A stretch of 32,329 bases of DNA from Flavobacterium panici (GTDB lineage: Bacteria; Bacteroidota; Bacteroidia; Flavobacteriales; Flavobacteriaceae), in the NCBI RefSeq assembly GCF_903819335.1, contig NZ_CAIJDE010000069.1, forward strand, positions 88,870 through 121,198, given 5' to 3'. Shown here piece after piece: positions 17,284-24,439 of the stretch; the stretch's first letter is position 1; every line of letters begins with the position of its first letter. The notes under the pieces are model-generated. The model saw only the letters and a list, made by a program, of their open reading frames with translations, made no database searches and was not told the DNA's origin. Position numbers and translations under genes: made by a program.

Positions 17284-17397
17284 TTGTCATTCCGAGGAAC
17301 GAGGAATCGCACTAGAAATTACGCAAAGAAAAGACCCAATCTTTGTCGAGTTACGAGTGCGATTCCTCGTTCCTCGGAATGACAAACTTTGCGTAAA
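17284..17397. repeat. Inverted repeat with 30-bp perfect arms, CATTCCGAGGAAC type
   Basis: Arms 17284-17313 and 17356-17385 are exact reverse complements over 30 bases, with the core CATTCCGAGGAACGAGGAAT. A second inverted pair, TTACGCAAAG at 17319-17328 and its complement at 17388-17397, interleaves with the first, so two mutually exclusive folds are possible. It is GC-richer than its surroundings. No transposase is present. It may also act as a terminator for the small gene ending at 17252. Confidence 0.85.
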
Positions 17398-17429
17398 GAA
17401 AAACAATGCAAAAATTCTAAACAAATCTC

Positions 17430-17437
17430 TATCTTTG
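17430..17437 (+). promoter_or_regulatory. -7 promoter box of the four-helix-bundle sensor gene
   Basis: TATCTTTG matches the consensus and lies 27 bases upstream of the ATG at 17465. A -33 element at the usual distance is not clear. Confidence 0.6.
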
Positions 17438-17464
17438 AGTAACCCACTTCTCAAATAGAGCGTT

Positions 17465-18094
17465 ATGAAAGACCATAAAAAATACAGCAATAAAACCAAA
17501 GCAGCTTTTATATTGCTGATTGTTATGCTGATAATTTTATTGGGAAATTTCAATACGCTTCGAAATTCTAAAAATGTAAACGACAATATCAATGCTATTT
17601 ATAAAGATAGATTAGTTGTGGCGCATTATATTTTTCAATATTCGAAACAACTTCATTTTATAAAATCCGAAGCTGAAAAACTGGATTTAAGCGATAATAT
17701 TAAAAAAAATGAAATCATTCATACTTTAGATATTATTCACAATATTGATGATTTGTACGCTAAAACAGTTTTGACCAATAACGAAAAACGACATTTTGAT
17801 GCTTTTCTGGGTTCTTGCAAAGAAATCAACAAACAAGCCGAAAACAAAAACTGGAATAAAATAGCTTATTCGAGCGCGCAGGCCTTAAAAACTTTAGAAT
17901 CTTTATCTCAAATTCAAATTAAAGAAGGAAAAGCAAAGCTGGCAAATGCGAATGCAATGTACAGCAAAAACAATAGTTTAGGCCAGCTTCAAATTGCTTT
18001 ACTTATAATTTTAGGCGGAATTACTTTTTATCTTTTAATTGTAAAGAAAATTAAAAGAAAGATCAAAATTCCTGAACCGCCTAGTATGAATTAG
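17465..18094 (+). CDS. Membrane protein with MCP-like four-helix-bundle sensor, no output domain
   Basis: 209 residues. One helix near 12-30, an extracytoplasmic helical segment of about 145 residues, then a second helix near 176-194 and a short basic tail (KKIKRKIKIPEPPS). The layout matches the ligand-binding region of chemoreceptors (4HB_MCP), but no HAMP, methyl-accepting or kinase domain follows. It is therefore an orphan sensor-like or scaffolding protein. The family match is by topology and helix content, not by a catalytic motif. Convergent with the NTF2-like gene: stops are 1 base apart. Confidence 0.65.
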   Translation: MKDHKKYSNKTKAAFILLIVMLIILLGNFNTLRNSKNVNDNINAIYKDRLVVAHYIFQYSKQLHFIKSEAEKLDLSDNIKKNEIIHTLDIIHNIDDLYAKTVLTNNEKRHFDAFLGSCKEINKQAENKNWNKIAYSSAQALKTLESLSQIQIKEGKAKLANANAMYSKNNSLGQLQIALLIILGGITFYLLIVKKIKRKIKIPEPPSMN

Positions 18095-18095
18095 T

Positions 18096-18509
18096 TTATT
18101 TAAATTTCCTGTCTTCTTCTTTTATTTGAAGATCATTTATGCTGGCATATCTTTTCTGCATTAAACCATTAGCGTCAAATTCCCAGTTTTCATTTCCGTA
18201 AGCTCTAAACCAATTCCCATTAAGATCCTGATATTCGTACTCAAAACGTACTGCAATTCTATTTTCGGTATGCGCCCAGTATTCCTTTTTCAATTTGTAA
18301 TTTCTCTCTTTCTTCCATTTTTCCGTTAAAAAAGCAACGATTTCCTCGCGTCCGTTTACGAATTTATCTCTGTTTCTCCATTCGCTGTCAATAGTATACG
18401 CTTTTGAAACTCTTTCCGGATCCTGGCTGTTCCATGCGTCTTCTGCCAGCTGAATTTTTTCTTTTGCCGTTTCTAAGGTGAAAGGAGGCAGCGGTAACTT
18501 CTGTTCCAT
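18096..18509 (-). CDS. NTF2-like DUF1348 protein
   Basis: 137 residues of a single alpha+beta cone fold of the SnoaL/NTF2-like type; the sequence pattern TIDSEWRNRDKFVNGREEI, then YWAHTENRIAVRFEYEYQD and GNWFRAYGNENWEF is typical of DUF1348. It begins 1 base inside the TetR stop (TAATG), so it is in the same transcript and probably under the operator at 19080-19097. Ligand and reaction are unknown; its pairing with a TetR repressor suggests a detoxification or small-molecule response. Confidence 0.88.
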   Translation of the reverse strand: MEQKLPLPPFTLETAKEKIQLAEDAWNSQDPERVSKAYTIDSEWRNRDKFVNGREEIVAFLTEKWKKERNYKLKKEYWAHTENRIAVRFEYEYQDLNGNWFRAYGNENWEFDANGLMQKRYASINDLQIKEEDRKFK

Positions 18510-19036
18510 TATTTTAAAATTAAAGTTTGAATTATTTTTTTTGATTGTTCTATTAACTCGTTTGATTTAAATAACTGACTTTCAATTATACAGCTTTCAA
18601 ATAATAAATAAATATGATCTGATATTAGTTCATCTTTTAAAATATCCCTGAAAAAAATACGCAAATCACCTTTATGGCTTTGAATAACGCTGAGAATCTT
18701 AACATTATCCGGCGGAATCTCTGAAAGTATATTTAGAAAACTGCAGCCTCGAAAATTTTCTTTTTCATTCATGTAAATCAAAAATTCAAAGGAGGCTAAA
18801 ACTTTAGAATTTGAATCTTCTGCATTACTTGTAAACTTTAGTAATTCGTTAAACCAAAAAGAATGACGCTGTTCTAAAAATGTCACACATAAATCTTCTT
18901 TAGATTTAAAGTGTTGGTAAAAACTAGCTTTCGCCACTTTAGATTCCTCAATAATCTGATTGATTCCCGTAGCATTATAACCTTGCTTATGGAATAAAAT
19001 AAAAGTCTTTTCTAAAATTCGTTCTCTGGGCTGCAT
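18509..19036 (-). CDS. TetR/AcrR family transcriptional repressor
   Basis: 175 residues from an ATG at 19036. The frame is open from 19120, but those extra codons overlap the operator and -7 box, so the downstream start is preferred. The helix-turn-helix segment begins RERILEKTFILFHKQGYNATG and continues SKVAKASFYQHFKSKEDL, the usual TetR signature. The C-terminal half is helical and variable, as expected for ligand binding. It overlaps its downstream NTF2-like partner by 1 base and appears to control itself through a palindrome over its own -33 region. Confidence 0.93.
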   Translation of the reverse strand: MQPRERILEKTFILFHKQGYNATGINQIIEESKVAKASFYQHFKSKEDLCVTFLEQRHSFWFNELLKFTSNAEDSNSKVLASFEFLIYMNEKENFRGCSFLNILSEIPPDNVKILSVIQSHKGDLRIFFRDILKDELISDHIYLLFESCIIESQLFKSNELIEQSKKIIQTLILK

Positions 19037-19055
19037 CTTCAATAAATTGGATATA

Positions 19056-19063
19056 CAAATATA
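19056..19063 (-). promoter_or_regulatory. -7 promoter box of the TetR-NTF2 operon
   Basis: Read on the minus strand this is TATATTTG. A TTG at 19087-19085, within the palindrome, is 21 bases upstream of the box. Confidence 0.65.
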
Positions 19064-19079
19064 AAAAATATTTAAATAT

Positions 19080-19097
19080 ACAGACAAGTCTGTCTGT
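19080..19097 (-). promoter_or_regulatory. Predicted TetR operator (palindrome over -33)
   Basis: ACAGACAAGTCTGTCTGT: two perfect 7-base arms (ACAGACA, TGTCTGT) around AGTC. It covers the -33 TTG of the promoter that drives the TetR gene, so bound repressor would block RNA polymerase. The placement is seen; binding is inferred. Confidence 0.65.
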
Positions 19098-19106
19098 TTT
19101 AATTTC

Positions 19107-19142
19107 AAAAAAAAATCCAAAACTCATAAAGCTTTGGATTTT
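19107..19142 (-). terminator. Rho-independent terminator of the DUF2911 gene
   Basis: Stem AAAATCCAAA at 19112-19121 with its complement at 19133-19142. In the minus direction it is followed by a run of T residues (rc of the A-tract at 19107-19115). It separates the DUF2911 gene from the TetR operon. Confidence 0.7.
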
Positions 19143-19171
19143 GTTTTTTTTATATAGAAATTTTCAAGAAA

Positions 19172-20014
19172 TTATCTGCTCCATTCAGCGATACTATCTT
19201 TATTCATTTTTACGTAATCTTGGTTGTTTGCAGCTTCTGCAGCGGCCAATGAAAGTTTAGCTGTTTCAACAGCACCTTTTTTGTCACCTTGTTTTGCCTG
19301 TATTAATGATTTTAATCTTGAAACATAATAAGGTTTATCAGTACTCATATCTAATGCTTTATCCACATATATTTTTGCAGTATCTAAATTTCCGTTTGAA
19401 GAAAATAAATATTGTGATGCTGCATAATAATCATTCCAAGTTGGTCCAGCCAATGTTTTTTCGATACTTGCAATTGCATTTTTAGCCGTTGGAACTTCAA
19501 ATTTTAAAGCAACATGAGAGTTTTCCCAAGCCATTTCTAAATAAGCAAAGTTTTGATCTAAACCATTAATTCCAATTGTAAAAGTTTCAACAGGAGTTGG
19601 CAGTGCGTTTTCTTTAACTGTAGTTTTTAAAACAACATAAGATTCGTTCCAGTTTTCAGGTAATCCCCAGTTGTCTGTAGAAAGGTAAAAAATAACTTCC
19701 CAGCTTTCAATTTTAGGAATGGTATAAATTGCATATTTTCCTTTTTTCAAAGTTTTACCGTCAATTACAACATCGTCACTAAAATTAATAACAGTATTTT
19801 CATTTGCTCCGGTTCTCCAAAGTTTACCAAACGGAACTAAGTTTCCAAAAACAGCTCTTCCTCTCGCTCCCGGTCTTGAATACGTAACTTCAACATCCGT
19901 TAAACCCACTGTTTGTTTGATATAAGCTTTTGGACTCGCTTGCGGCGTTCTTACTTGTGCTTCAGCTGCAAAAGGTGCCAAAATGATGGCTAATGCAATA
20001 AGTATTTTTTTCAT
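19172..20014 (-). CDS. Exported DUF2911 protein
   Basis: 280 residues from the ATG at 20014. A longer frame starts at 20041, but it overlaps the -7 box, so the shorter form is chosen. Signal peptide about 1-20 (ending AAEAQ). The central DUF2911 domain has VTYSRPGARGRAVFGNLVPF and WRTGANE, the recognisable core. The last 90 residues look like a degenerate TPR hairpin (LDTAKIYVDKALDM, then DKKGAVETAKLSL). Such proteins are common in Bacteroidota and have no proven function; the repeats suggest protein binding in the periplasm. Confidence 0.9.
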   Translation of the reverse strand: MKKILIALAIILAPFAAEAQVRTPQASPKAYIKQTVGLTDVEVTYSRPGARGRAVFGNLVPFGKLWRTGANENTVINFSDDVVIDGKTLKKGKYAIYTIPKIESWEVIFYLSTDNWGLPENWNESYVVLKTTVKENALPTPVETFTIGINGLDQNFAYLEMAWENSHVALKFEVPTAKNAIASIEKTLAGPTWNDYYAASQYLFSSNGNLDTAKIYVDKALDMSTDKPYYVSRLKSLIQAKQGDKKGAVETAKLSLAAAEAANNQDYVKMNKDSIAEWSR

Positions 20015-20038
20015 TATTAAGTGTTTGTTTGTTTTTTT

Positions 20039-20046
20039 CAAATTTA
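20039..20046 (-). promoter_or_regulatory. -7 promoter box of the DUF2911 gene
   Basis: Read on the minus strand, TAAATTTG. It ends 24 bases upstream of the ATG at 20014. Confidence 0.6.
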
Positions 20047-20085
20047 CGAATTCAATTACCGAAGAAATGTTAAATTTTACATAAT

Positions 20086-20748
20086 TCAGGCCTTAAGCTG
20101 TGATATTTTTTGCGCATTCAATTCACTAAAATGATTGATAACAATATCAGCTTCTGATAAATCCTGCAGGTTAGAATGAACACTGTTATAACCTACACAA
20201 TAAATTCCGGCAGCTTTTGCGGCTTTTACACCATTTGTACTGTCTTCAATAATAATACACTCTTCTTTTGGAGCAATTGACAATGAAGCGGCGTGATTAA
20301 AAATAGCAGGATTTGGTTTAGACTGTGGAAAATCTTCACCACTAACTATATGAGAAAAATACTGATGCAGATTAAATCTTGTAAATACGCGTTCAATTGT
20401 AACTTTTGAAGCCGACGAAGCTAAAATCAGCTGAATTCCGTTTGCATAAATATCCTTAATCAAATCTTCAACTCCATCTAAAAGATATAAATCTTCTTTG
20501 GTGTCAAAAGCATCATTAAAAATATTTCTTTTCCTTTGAATCAAATCTTCTACTTCATGTTCAATTGTCGGGAAAAAACCTTTTAAACTCTGAAAAGTAT
20601 TTTTCGTCGAAAATCCGGTAAATGAAGTGTACATTTCCTCAGGAACTTCAATATTTAATTCTGAAAACTGTTTGTAGTAGGCATAACGATGAACGGGTTC
20701 TGTATCGACAATTACGCCGTCCATATCAAAAATTACTGTTTTAATCAT
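20086..20748 (-). CDS. HAD-family phosphatase, beta-phosphoglucomutase-like
   Basis: 220 residues. Motif I is DMDGVIVDTEP with nucleophile Asp8 and Asp10. An alpha-helical cap follows (about 15-85). Motif II is LASSAS (about 110), then a Lys in SKPNPAIF (III), and EDSTNGVKAA (IV). This is the layout of small-substrate HAD phosphatases such as beta-phosphoglucomutase, 2-deoxyglucose-6-phosphatase and phosphoglycolate phosphatase relatives. The exact substrate cannot be told. A tract of quasi-repeats lies directly upstream, so no clean promoter is visible. Confidence 0.9.
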   Translation of the reverse strand: MIKTVIFDMDGVIVDTEPVHRYAYYKQFSELNIEVPEEMYTSFTGFSTKNTFQSLKGFFPTIEHEVEDLIQRKRNIFNDAFDTKEDLYLLDGVEDLIKDIYANGIQLILASSASKVTIERVFTRFNLHQYFSHIVSGEDFPQSKPNPAIFNHAASLSIAPKEECIIIEDSTNGVKAAKAAGIYCVGYNSVHSNLQDLSEADIVINHFSELNAQKISQLKA

Positions 20749-20754
20749 TTTTTT

Positions 20755-20822
20755 AAGGTACTAAGGTTCTGAGGGACAAAGGTTCAAAGGTTTCTTTTCT
20801 GTGAACTGAGACTGAAAACTGC
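20755..20822. repeat. Quasi-periodic word tract, minus-strand version of the 5029-5110 tract
   Basis: Read on the minus strand, 20755-20795 is CCTTTGAACCTTTG followed by related CCTCAGAACCTTAG words: the same kind as at 5029-5110. Next to it, 20798-20822 is built from ACTGAG, ACTGAAAACTG and GCGACT words. The whole 80-base gap between the HAD gene and tcdA is filled by them. Confidence 0.55.
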
Positions 20823-20828
20823 GACTTC

Positions 20829-21545
20829 CTACTCTTTCTTTAATAAGTAGCGAATAACTGTTTCTGCAGCGTGAAGGCCGAATAATCCTGGCATATAACT
20901 GTTTGTTCCGTAGAAAGATTTTTTAAAGTTTTTTCCGTCGGTTAATTTTAAGCTTTTTTCGTTTTGAATTTCAGATGAAAAAACAACTTTTAGTTTGTTG
21001 ATATTTACCGCTTTTAATCTCTTACGAATTGCTTTTGAGAAATAGCAGTTTATAGTTTTCGAGATATCGCCCACTTTTACTTTAGAAGCCAGCATCTTTC
21101 CTCCTGCTCCCATACTACTAATGATTTTTACTCTTTTACGTTTTGCTGCAATAATTAAATTTAGTTTTGGAGTAATACTATCGATGCAGTCTAAAACATA
21201 ATCAAATTCTGGAGAAACGATTTCAAAAGCTCTTTCCGGAGATAAAAATTCCTGAACTCGTGTTAATTTCAATTCTGGATTAATATCCATTAATCTATCG
21301 CCTACAATTTTAATTTTTGCTTCTCCAACTGTAGAATGCAAAGCAGGTAATTGTCTGTTTATGTTTGTAATATCTACAACGTCACCGTCAACAATTGTCA
21401 TGCTTCCTACTCCTGCTCTCGCTAAAAATTCAGCTGCAAACGATCCAACACCGCCTAAACCTACTACTAATACATTTGCATTACGCAAATTTTCTAATCC
21501 TTCCTTTGTAAATAAAAGCTCGGCTCTTTCTGTCCACTCTGCCAT
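20829..21545 (-). CDS. tcdA: tRNA threonylcarbamoyladenosine dehydratase
   Basis: 238 residues, a ThiF/MoeB/E1-like ATP-dependent adenylating enzyme. Motifs: nucleotide-binding GLGGVG at 29-34, Asp53 region VDGDVVD, NINRQ at 61-65, DCIDSITPK, and the Met-Gly segment SSMGAGGKMLAS near 144. TcdA dehydrates t6A37 of ANN-decoding tRNAs to the cyclic form, acting on tRNA after TsaBCDE. Size and motifs fit TcdA better than MoeB or ThiF. It lies behind the TatD gene, 161 bases downstream, an interval that contains a dispersed repeat. Confidence 0.92.
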   Translation of the reverse strand: MAEWTERAELLFTKEGLENLRNANVLVVGLGGVGSFAAEFLARAGVGSMTIVDGDVVDITNINRQLPALHSTVGEAKIKIVGDRLMDINPELKLTRVQEFLSPERAFEIVSPEFDYVLDCIDSITPKLNLIIAAKRKRVKIISSMGAGGKMLASKVKVGDISKTINCYFSKAIRKRLKAVNINKLKVVFSSEIQNEKSLKLTDGKNFKKSFYGTNSYMPGLFGLHAAETVIRYLLKKE

Positions 21546-21574
21546 ATTATATTTTTTGTTGTTTATTTTTTTGT

Positions 21575-21718
21575 TTCAAGTTTAAAGTTTCAAGTTCTTT
21601 ACTGTCAGGCTGAGCGAAGTCGAAGCCCCACGTCCTATTGGAGCGCCCTTCGACTTCGCTCAGGGTGACAAACTTATTTCACTTTTTACTATTTACTTTT
21701 CACTAATCACTTTCTCCC
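21575..21718. repeat. Inverted repeat of the CTTCGACTTCGCTCAG family with flanking word tracts
   Basis: Arms 21603-21625 and 21648-21670 are reverse complements over 23 bases with two mismatches; they share GCGAAGTCGAAG and end in TGTCA/TGACA. It is much GC-richer than its surroundings. The left flank, 21575-21597, is a TTTCAAGTTTAAAG word tract. The right flank, 21678-21712, is a CACTTTTTACTATT word tract. From memory, this GC-rich hairpin occurs in many unrelated bacterial genomes; I did not check. Confidence 0.8.
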
Positions 21719-22357
21719 AAATACTTCCGCAAAATTACTTGAGATAATACCTTTTAATTCTTTGATTGTAATATTTTTATATTCTGATGCTAAATCGTAA
21801 ACCTGTTTAATATTCTCTTCAATTGTATCGGTTTCCAGAAAAAAACGATTGTTTGGAATATTCTGAAAAACGGTTTTTAAATCGGGATTTCTCAATAAAT
21901 ATTTTCCGAAAGAAATATAAAATCCGTCTTTAATTAGTTGTTCTGACAGCTGTTTGTTTTTTGAAAAACCGTGAATAATCATCGGAACAGAAATTTTTAA
22001 TTTCTTTTTAATTGCGGTCACTTCCTGAAAAGCAGCAACGCAATGAATCACAACTGGTTTATTGTATTTTTCGGCCAAAGCCAATTGTTTTTCAAAAACT
22101 AAAATCTGCAGTTCTAACGGAATTGCGATTCGTTTGTCTAAACCGCATTCGCCAATTGCCAGACAATTTTCGCTTTGCAGTTTATCTTCAATAATTTTCA
22201 ATTCTAAATCAATTTCACTTTCCTTAATATGCCACGGATGGATTCCGATAGAATAAAACGGAATAGCCGAATCAAACTCTTGCGGATATTGATTCACCAA
22301 TTCTACTATATTAGATTGATTTGTAAATTGATGGGTATGAAAATTAAAAAATTCCAT
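21707..22357 (-). CDS. TatD-family metal-dependent hydrolase
   Basis: 216 residues, shorter than the usual 255-265. A TIM-barrel amidohydrolase with divalent-metal ligands all visible: HTH at 7-9, E70 in GECGLD, H105 in VVIHC, H129 in IIHGFS, and D177 in ETDT. TatD proteins have 3'-to-5' nuclease activity in E. coli; others act on tRNA or proteins. It overlaps the DUF1684 gene upstream by 1 base (TAATG) and is followed by tcdA. The shorter size comes from compact loops, not from a broken end. Confidence 0.88.
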   Translation of the reverse strand: MEFFNFHTHQFTNQSNIVELVNQYPQEFDSAIPFYSIGIHPWHIKESEIDLELKIIEDKLQSENCLAIGECGLDKRIAIPLELQILVFEKQLALAEKYNKPVVIHCVAAFQEVTAIKKKLKISVPMIIHGFSKNKQLSEQLIKDGFYISFGKYLLRNPDLKTVFQNIPNNRFFLETDTIEENIKQVYDLASEYKNITIKELKGIISSNFAEVFGRK

Positions 22358-22956
22358 TAATGAAATGTTTTCACTCCGGCTTTGATTTCTACTTTTAAAT
22401 CATTTTCCAGTGGAACAAGCGGACATGAATACTTATGATTGTAAGCACAATAAGGATTGTATGCCTGATTGAAATCGATTGCAATTGTTTTTCCTTTTGG
22501 GATTTTTAAGTCGATATATCTTCCGCCAATATAACTTTCTTTACCGCATGTTAAATCAGAAAAAGGAAGGAATAAATGGTCTTTGTATTCTTTTTGTTTA
22601 GAAAGTTCAATGTTTCTGTAAACGTTCAACTTCATTGGAACTCCATTTATAGTAAAGGATAAAGTCCCGTATTTTATATATTGAGGCGTTCTTGTTCCGG
22701 TAGTTTTCATTTCGAAAACTTTTTCATTGACTGCTTTTTCAAATTTTGCGTTCACAAAATACTTTCCATCAATTGGGTAAAAATCTAAAGTTTTAAAAGT
22801 CTTTAAATCTTCTTCCATTAACGGACTTGTCTTAGCATCAGCATATTCTGAGTTTATTTGCTTTTGGAATTTTTCAGCTTCAGTCTTGCTGAATTTACTT
22901 TGGCTAAAGCCAAAATTAAAAGCTACAAGCAAAATAAGGGCAATAGAATTTTTCAT
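22357..22956 (-). CDS. Exported DUF1684 protein
   Basis: 199 residues from the ATG at 22956. An upstream in-frame start at 23019 is rejected because it would precede the promoter box at 22973-22980. Signal peptide about 1-19 (ending FGFSQ). Conserved DUF1684 landmarks are present: FYPIDGKYFVNAKF, GTRTPQYIKYGTLSFTI, and the C-terminal IDFNQAYNPYCAYNHKYSCPLVP with two Cys. The family has no known activity. It is translationally coupled to TatD. Confidence 0.9.
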   Translation of the reverse strand: MKNSIALILLVAFNFGFSQSKFSKTEAEKFQKQINSEYADAKTSPLMEEDLKTFKTLDFYPIDGKYFVNAKFEKAVNEKVFEMKTTGTRTPQYIKYGTLSFTINGVPMKLNVYRNIELSKQKEYKDHLFLPFSDLTCGKESYIGGRYIDLKIPKGKTIAIDFNQAYNPYCAYNHKYSCPLVPLENDLKVEIKAGVKTFH

Positions 22957-22972
22957 CTTTGGAAATTTTATG

Positions 22973-22980
22973 CAAAAATA
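22973..22980 (-). promoter_or_regulatory. -7 promoter box of the DUF1684-TatD operon
   Basis: Read on the minus strand, TATTTTTG. A TTG at 23000-22998 is 17 bases upstream. This box lies 16 bases from the ATG at 22956 and drives transcription away from the MFS gene. Confidence 0.6.
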
Positions 22981-23006
22981 GTTTAAAAGTAACAAAGCAA
23001 CAACCG

Positions 23007-23034
23007 TTGTACGTGACAAAGTTTCCTAACTTTG
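23007..23034 (+). promoter_or_regulatory. Promoter of the MFS transporter gene
   Basis: TTG at 23007-23009, 17 bases, then TAACTTTG at 23027-23034. Start of transcription would be near 23040, upstream of the ATG at 23055. Any start before 23034 is therefore unlikely. Confidence 0.7.
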
Positions 23035-23054
23035 TGGCAAATACAATAATTATA

Positions 23055-24272
23055 ATGCTCAAAACTGCCGCAAACCATTACTTCAACAATTTTAGAGGTT
23101 TTACAAGAGAAATTTGGATACTTACATTAATTACTTTCATAAATCGCGCGGGTACAATGGTACTGCCTTTTTTATCAAAATATTTAAATGAAGATTTAAA
23201 GTTTTCTTTAGATCAGGTAACCTGGATTATGGTTTCTTTTGGTTTGGGATCTATGCTGGGTTCCTGGCTTGGGGGAAAGCTTTCTGATAAAATTGGTTTT
23301 TACAAAATCATGGTTTTTAGTCTGTTTACGAGCGGAGTATCTCTTTTCTTTATTCAATATATCACTTCTTTCTGGGGACTCTGCATTGCAATGTTTGTAT
23401 TAATGACAATTGCCGATATGTTTCGTCCTGCCATGTTTGTTTCACTTGGTGCTTATGCAAAACCAGAAAACAGAACACGTGCCTTGACTCTAGTTCGTCT
23501 TGCCGTAAATTTAGGCTTTGCTGCCGGTCCGGCACTTGGAGGTCTAATCATTATAGGAATGGGGTATTCAGGTTTATTTTGGGTTGACGGAGCTTCTTGT
23601 ATTGTTTCCATATCTATTTTTGCATTATTAGTTAAAGAAAAGAAAAAAGTCGATCATGGTGATAAAACCGAAAGTGTAACAAACGTAAAATCAGTATTTC
23701 ATGATAAAATATTCTGGGTTTTCTTATTTGTGAGTTTTATTACAGCTATTATTTTCTTTCAGCTTTTCACCACTTTACCTTTATATCATCATAAACAATA
23801 TGGTTTAAACGAATTTCAAACCGGACTTTTAATGACTTTAAACGGACTTTTGATTTTTGCTTTAGAAATGCCAACTGTTGGTTTTATGGAAAGAAAAGGT
23901 TTTCCAAAAATCAAAATCATCATTATAGGATCATTTGTAATGGCATTGAGTTTCTTTTTATTATTAATTAATGTTTGGGCCGGAATCCTGGTTATCAGCA
24001 TGATTTGTATTTCGATTGGAGAAATTCTAACCTTCCCTTTTTCGAATGCATTTGCTTTAAGCCGTGCGCCTCGTGGTCAGGAAGGGCGTTATATGGCTTT
24101 GTATACCATGAGTTTTAGTTTAGCACATATTTTTAGCACTATGCTAGGTTTTGGAATTGCTGATCATTTTGGTTATCAACAAAACTGGCTTTTTATGGCC
24201 TCTATCGGAATCCTGGCTACGCTTTGCTGTCTTTGGATTAGAAAAGCTTTACTTCTGGAGAAAAATAAATAA
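23055..24272 (+). CDS. Major facilitator superfamily transporter
   Basis: 405 residues from the ATG at 23055; an in-frame start at 22959 lies upstream of the promoter and overlaps the divergent gene. Twelve hydrophobic helices in two groups of six with a central basic loop (KEKKKVDHGDKTES, about 205-225). MFS motif A is visible between helices 2 and 3 (GSWLGGKLSDKIG). The substrate is not clear; the closest general type is the drug/H+ antiporter-like group. It is divergent from the DUF1684-TatD operon. Confidence 0.92.
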   Translation: MLKTAANHYFNNFRGFTREIWILTLITFINRAGTMVLPFLSKYLNEDLKFSLDQVTWIMVSFGLGSMLGSWLGGKLSDKIGFYKIMVFSLFTSGVSLFFIQYITSFWGLCIAMFVLMTIADMFRPAMFVSLGAYAKPENRTRALTLVRLAVNLGFAAGPALGGLIIIGMGYSGLFWVDGASCIVSISIFALLVKEKKKVDHGDKTESVTNVKSVFHDKIFWVFLFVSFITAIIFFQLFTTLPLYHHKQYGLNEFQTGLLMTLNGLLIFALEMPTVGFMERKGFPKIKIIIIGSFVMALSFFLLLINVWAGILVISMICISIGEILTFPFSNAFALSRAPRGQEGRYMALYTMSFSLAHIFSTMLGFGIADHFGYQQNWLFMASIGILATLCCLWIRKALLLEKNK

Positions 24273-24377
24273 TTTTAACTTTTACACATAAATCATTGTA
24301 ATTCAAATCATTAACTTTGATTTTGAATAGCTTTTCTGTGCTTTTAATTCACCTTGAAACGAAATTTTTAGTTAAAT

Positions 24378-24413
24378 AACTACATTTATAGTTGTGTAAC
24401 TAAAAAAATAGTT
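24378..24413 (+). promoter_or_regulatory. Twin predicted BlaI operators, AACTA-N6-TAGTT
   Basis: Two identical dyads, 24378-24393 and 24398-24413, each AACTA, six bases, TAGTT, start exactly 20 bases apart (about two helical turns). The first covers the -33 TTG; the second lies in the spacer just before the -7 box. BlaI-type dimers on the same face of the helix would block the promoter. Dyads and spacing are seen; the binding protein is inferred from the adjacent blaI gene. Confidence 0.75.
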
Positions 24414-24422
24414 GTAGGTTTG
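24392..24422 (+). promoter_or_regulatory. Promoter of the BlaI/M56 operon
   Basis: TTG at 24392-24394, 20 bases, then TAGGTTTG at 24415-24422, followed 17 bases later by the ATG at 24440. It overlaps the twin operators. No second promoter or operator is seen before the second BlaI gene (26506), so all four genes are probably one transcript. Confidence 0.75.
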
Positions 24423-24439
24423 AATTAAAATTAGAAAAC

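Noticed and set aside
17284..17397. Terminal inverted repeats of an insertion sequence or MITE
   Set aside because: No transposase and no visible target-site duplication; the loop is too short for an IS. Kept as an inverted repeat only.
20829..22357. ThiF-like plus TatD-like genes as a defence system (CBASS-like E1, or Qat-type TatD)
   Set aside because: Motifs and size fit TcdA, and TatD is a plain housekeeping hydrolase. No nucleotide cyclase, effector, QatA/B/C or JAB deconjugase is nearby.
24301..24328. Hairpin after the MFS gene (ATTCAAATCA with TGATTTTGAAT) as terminator
   Set aside because: The stem is AT-only with a bulge and no clear T-run; too weak to call.
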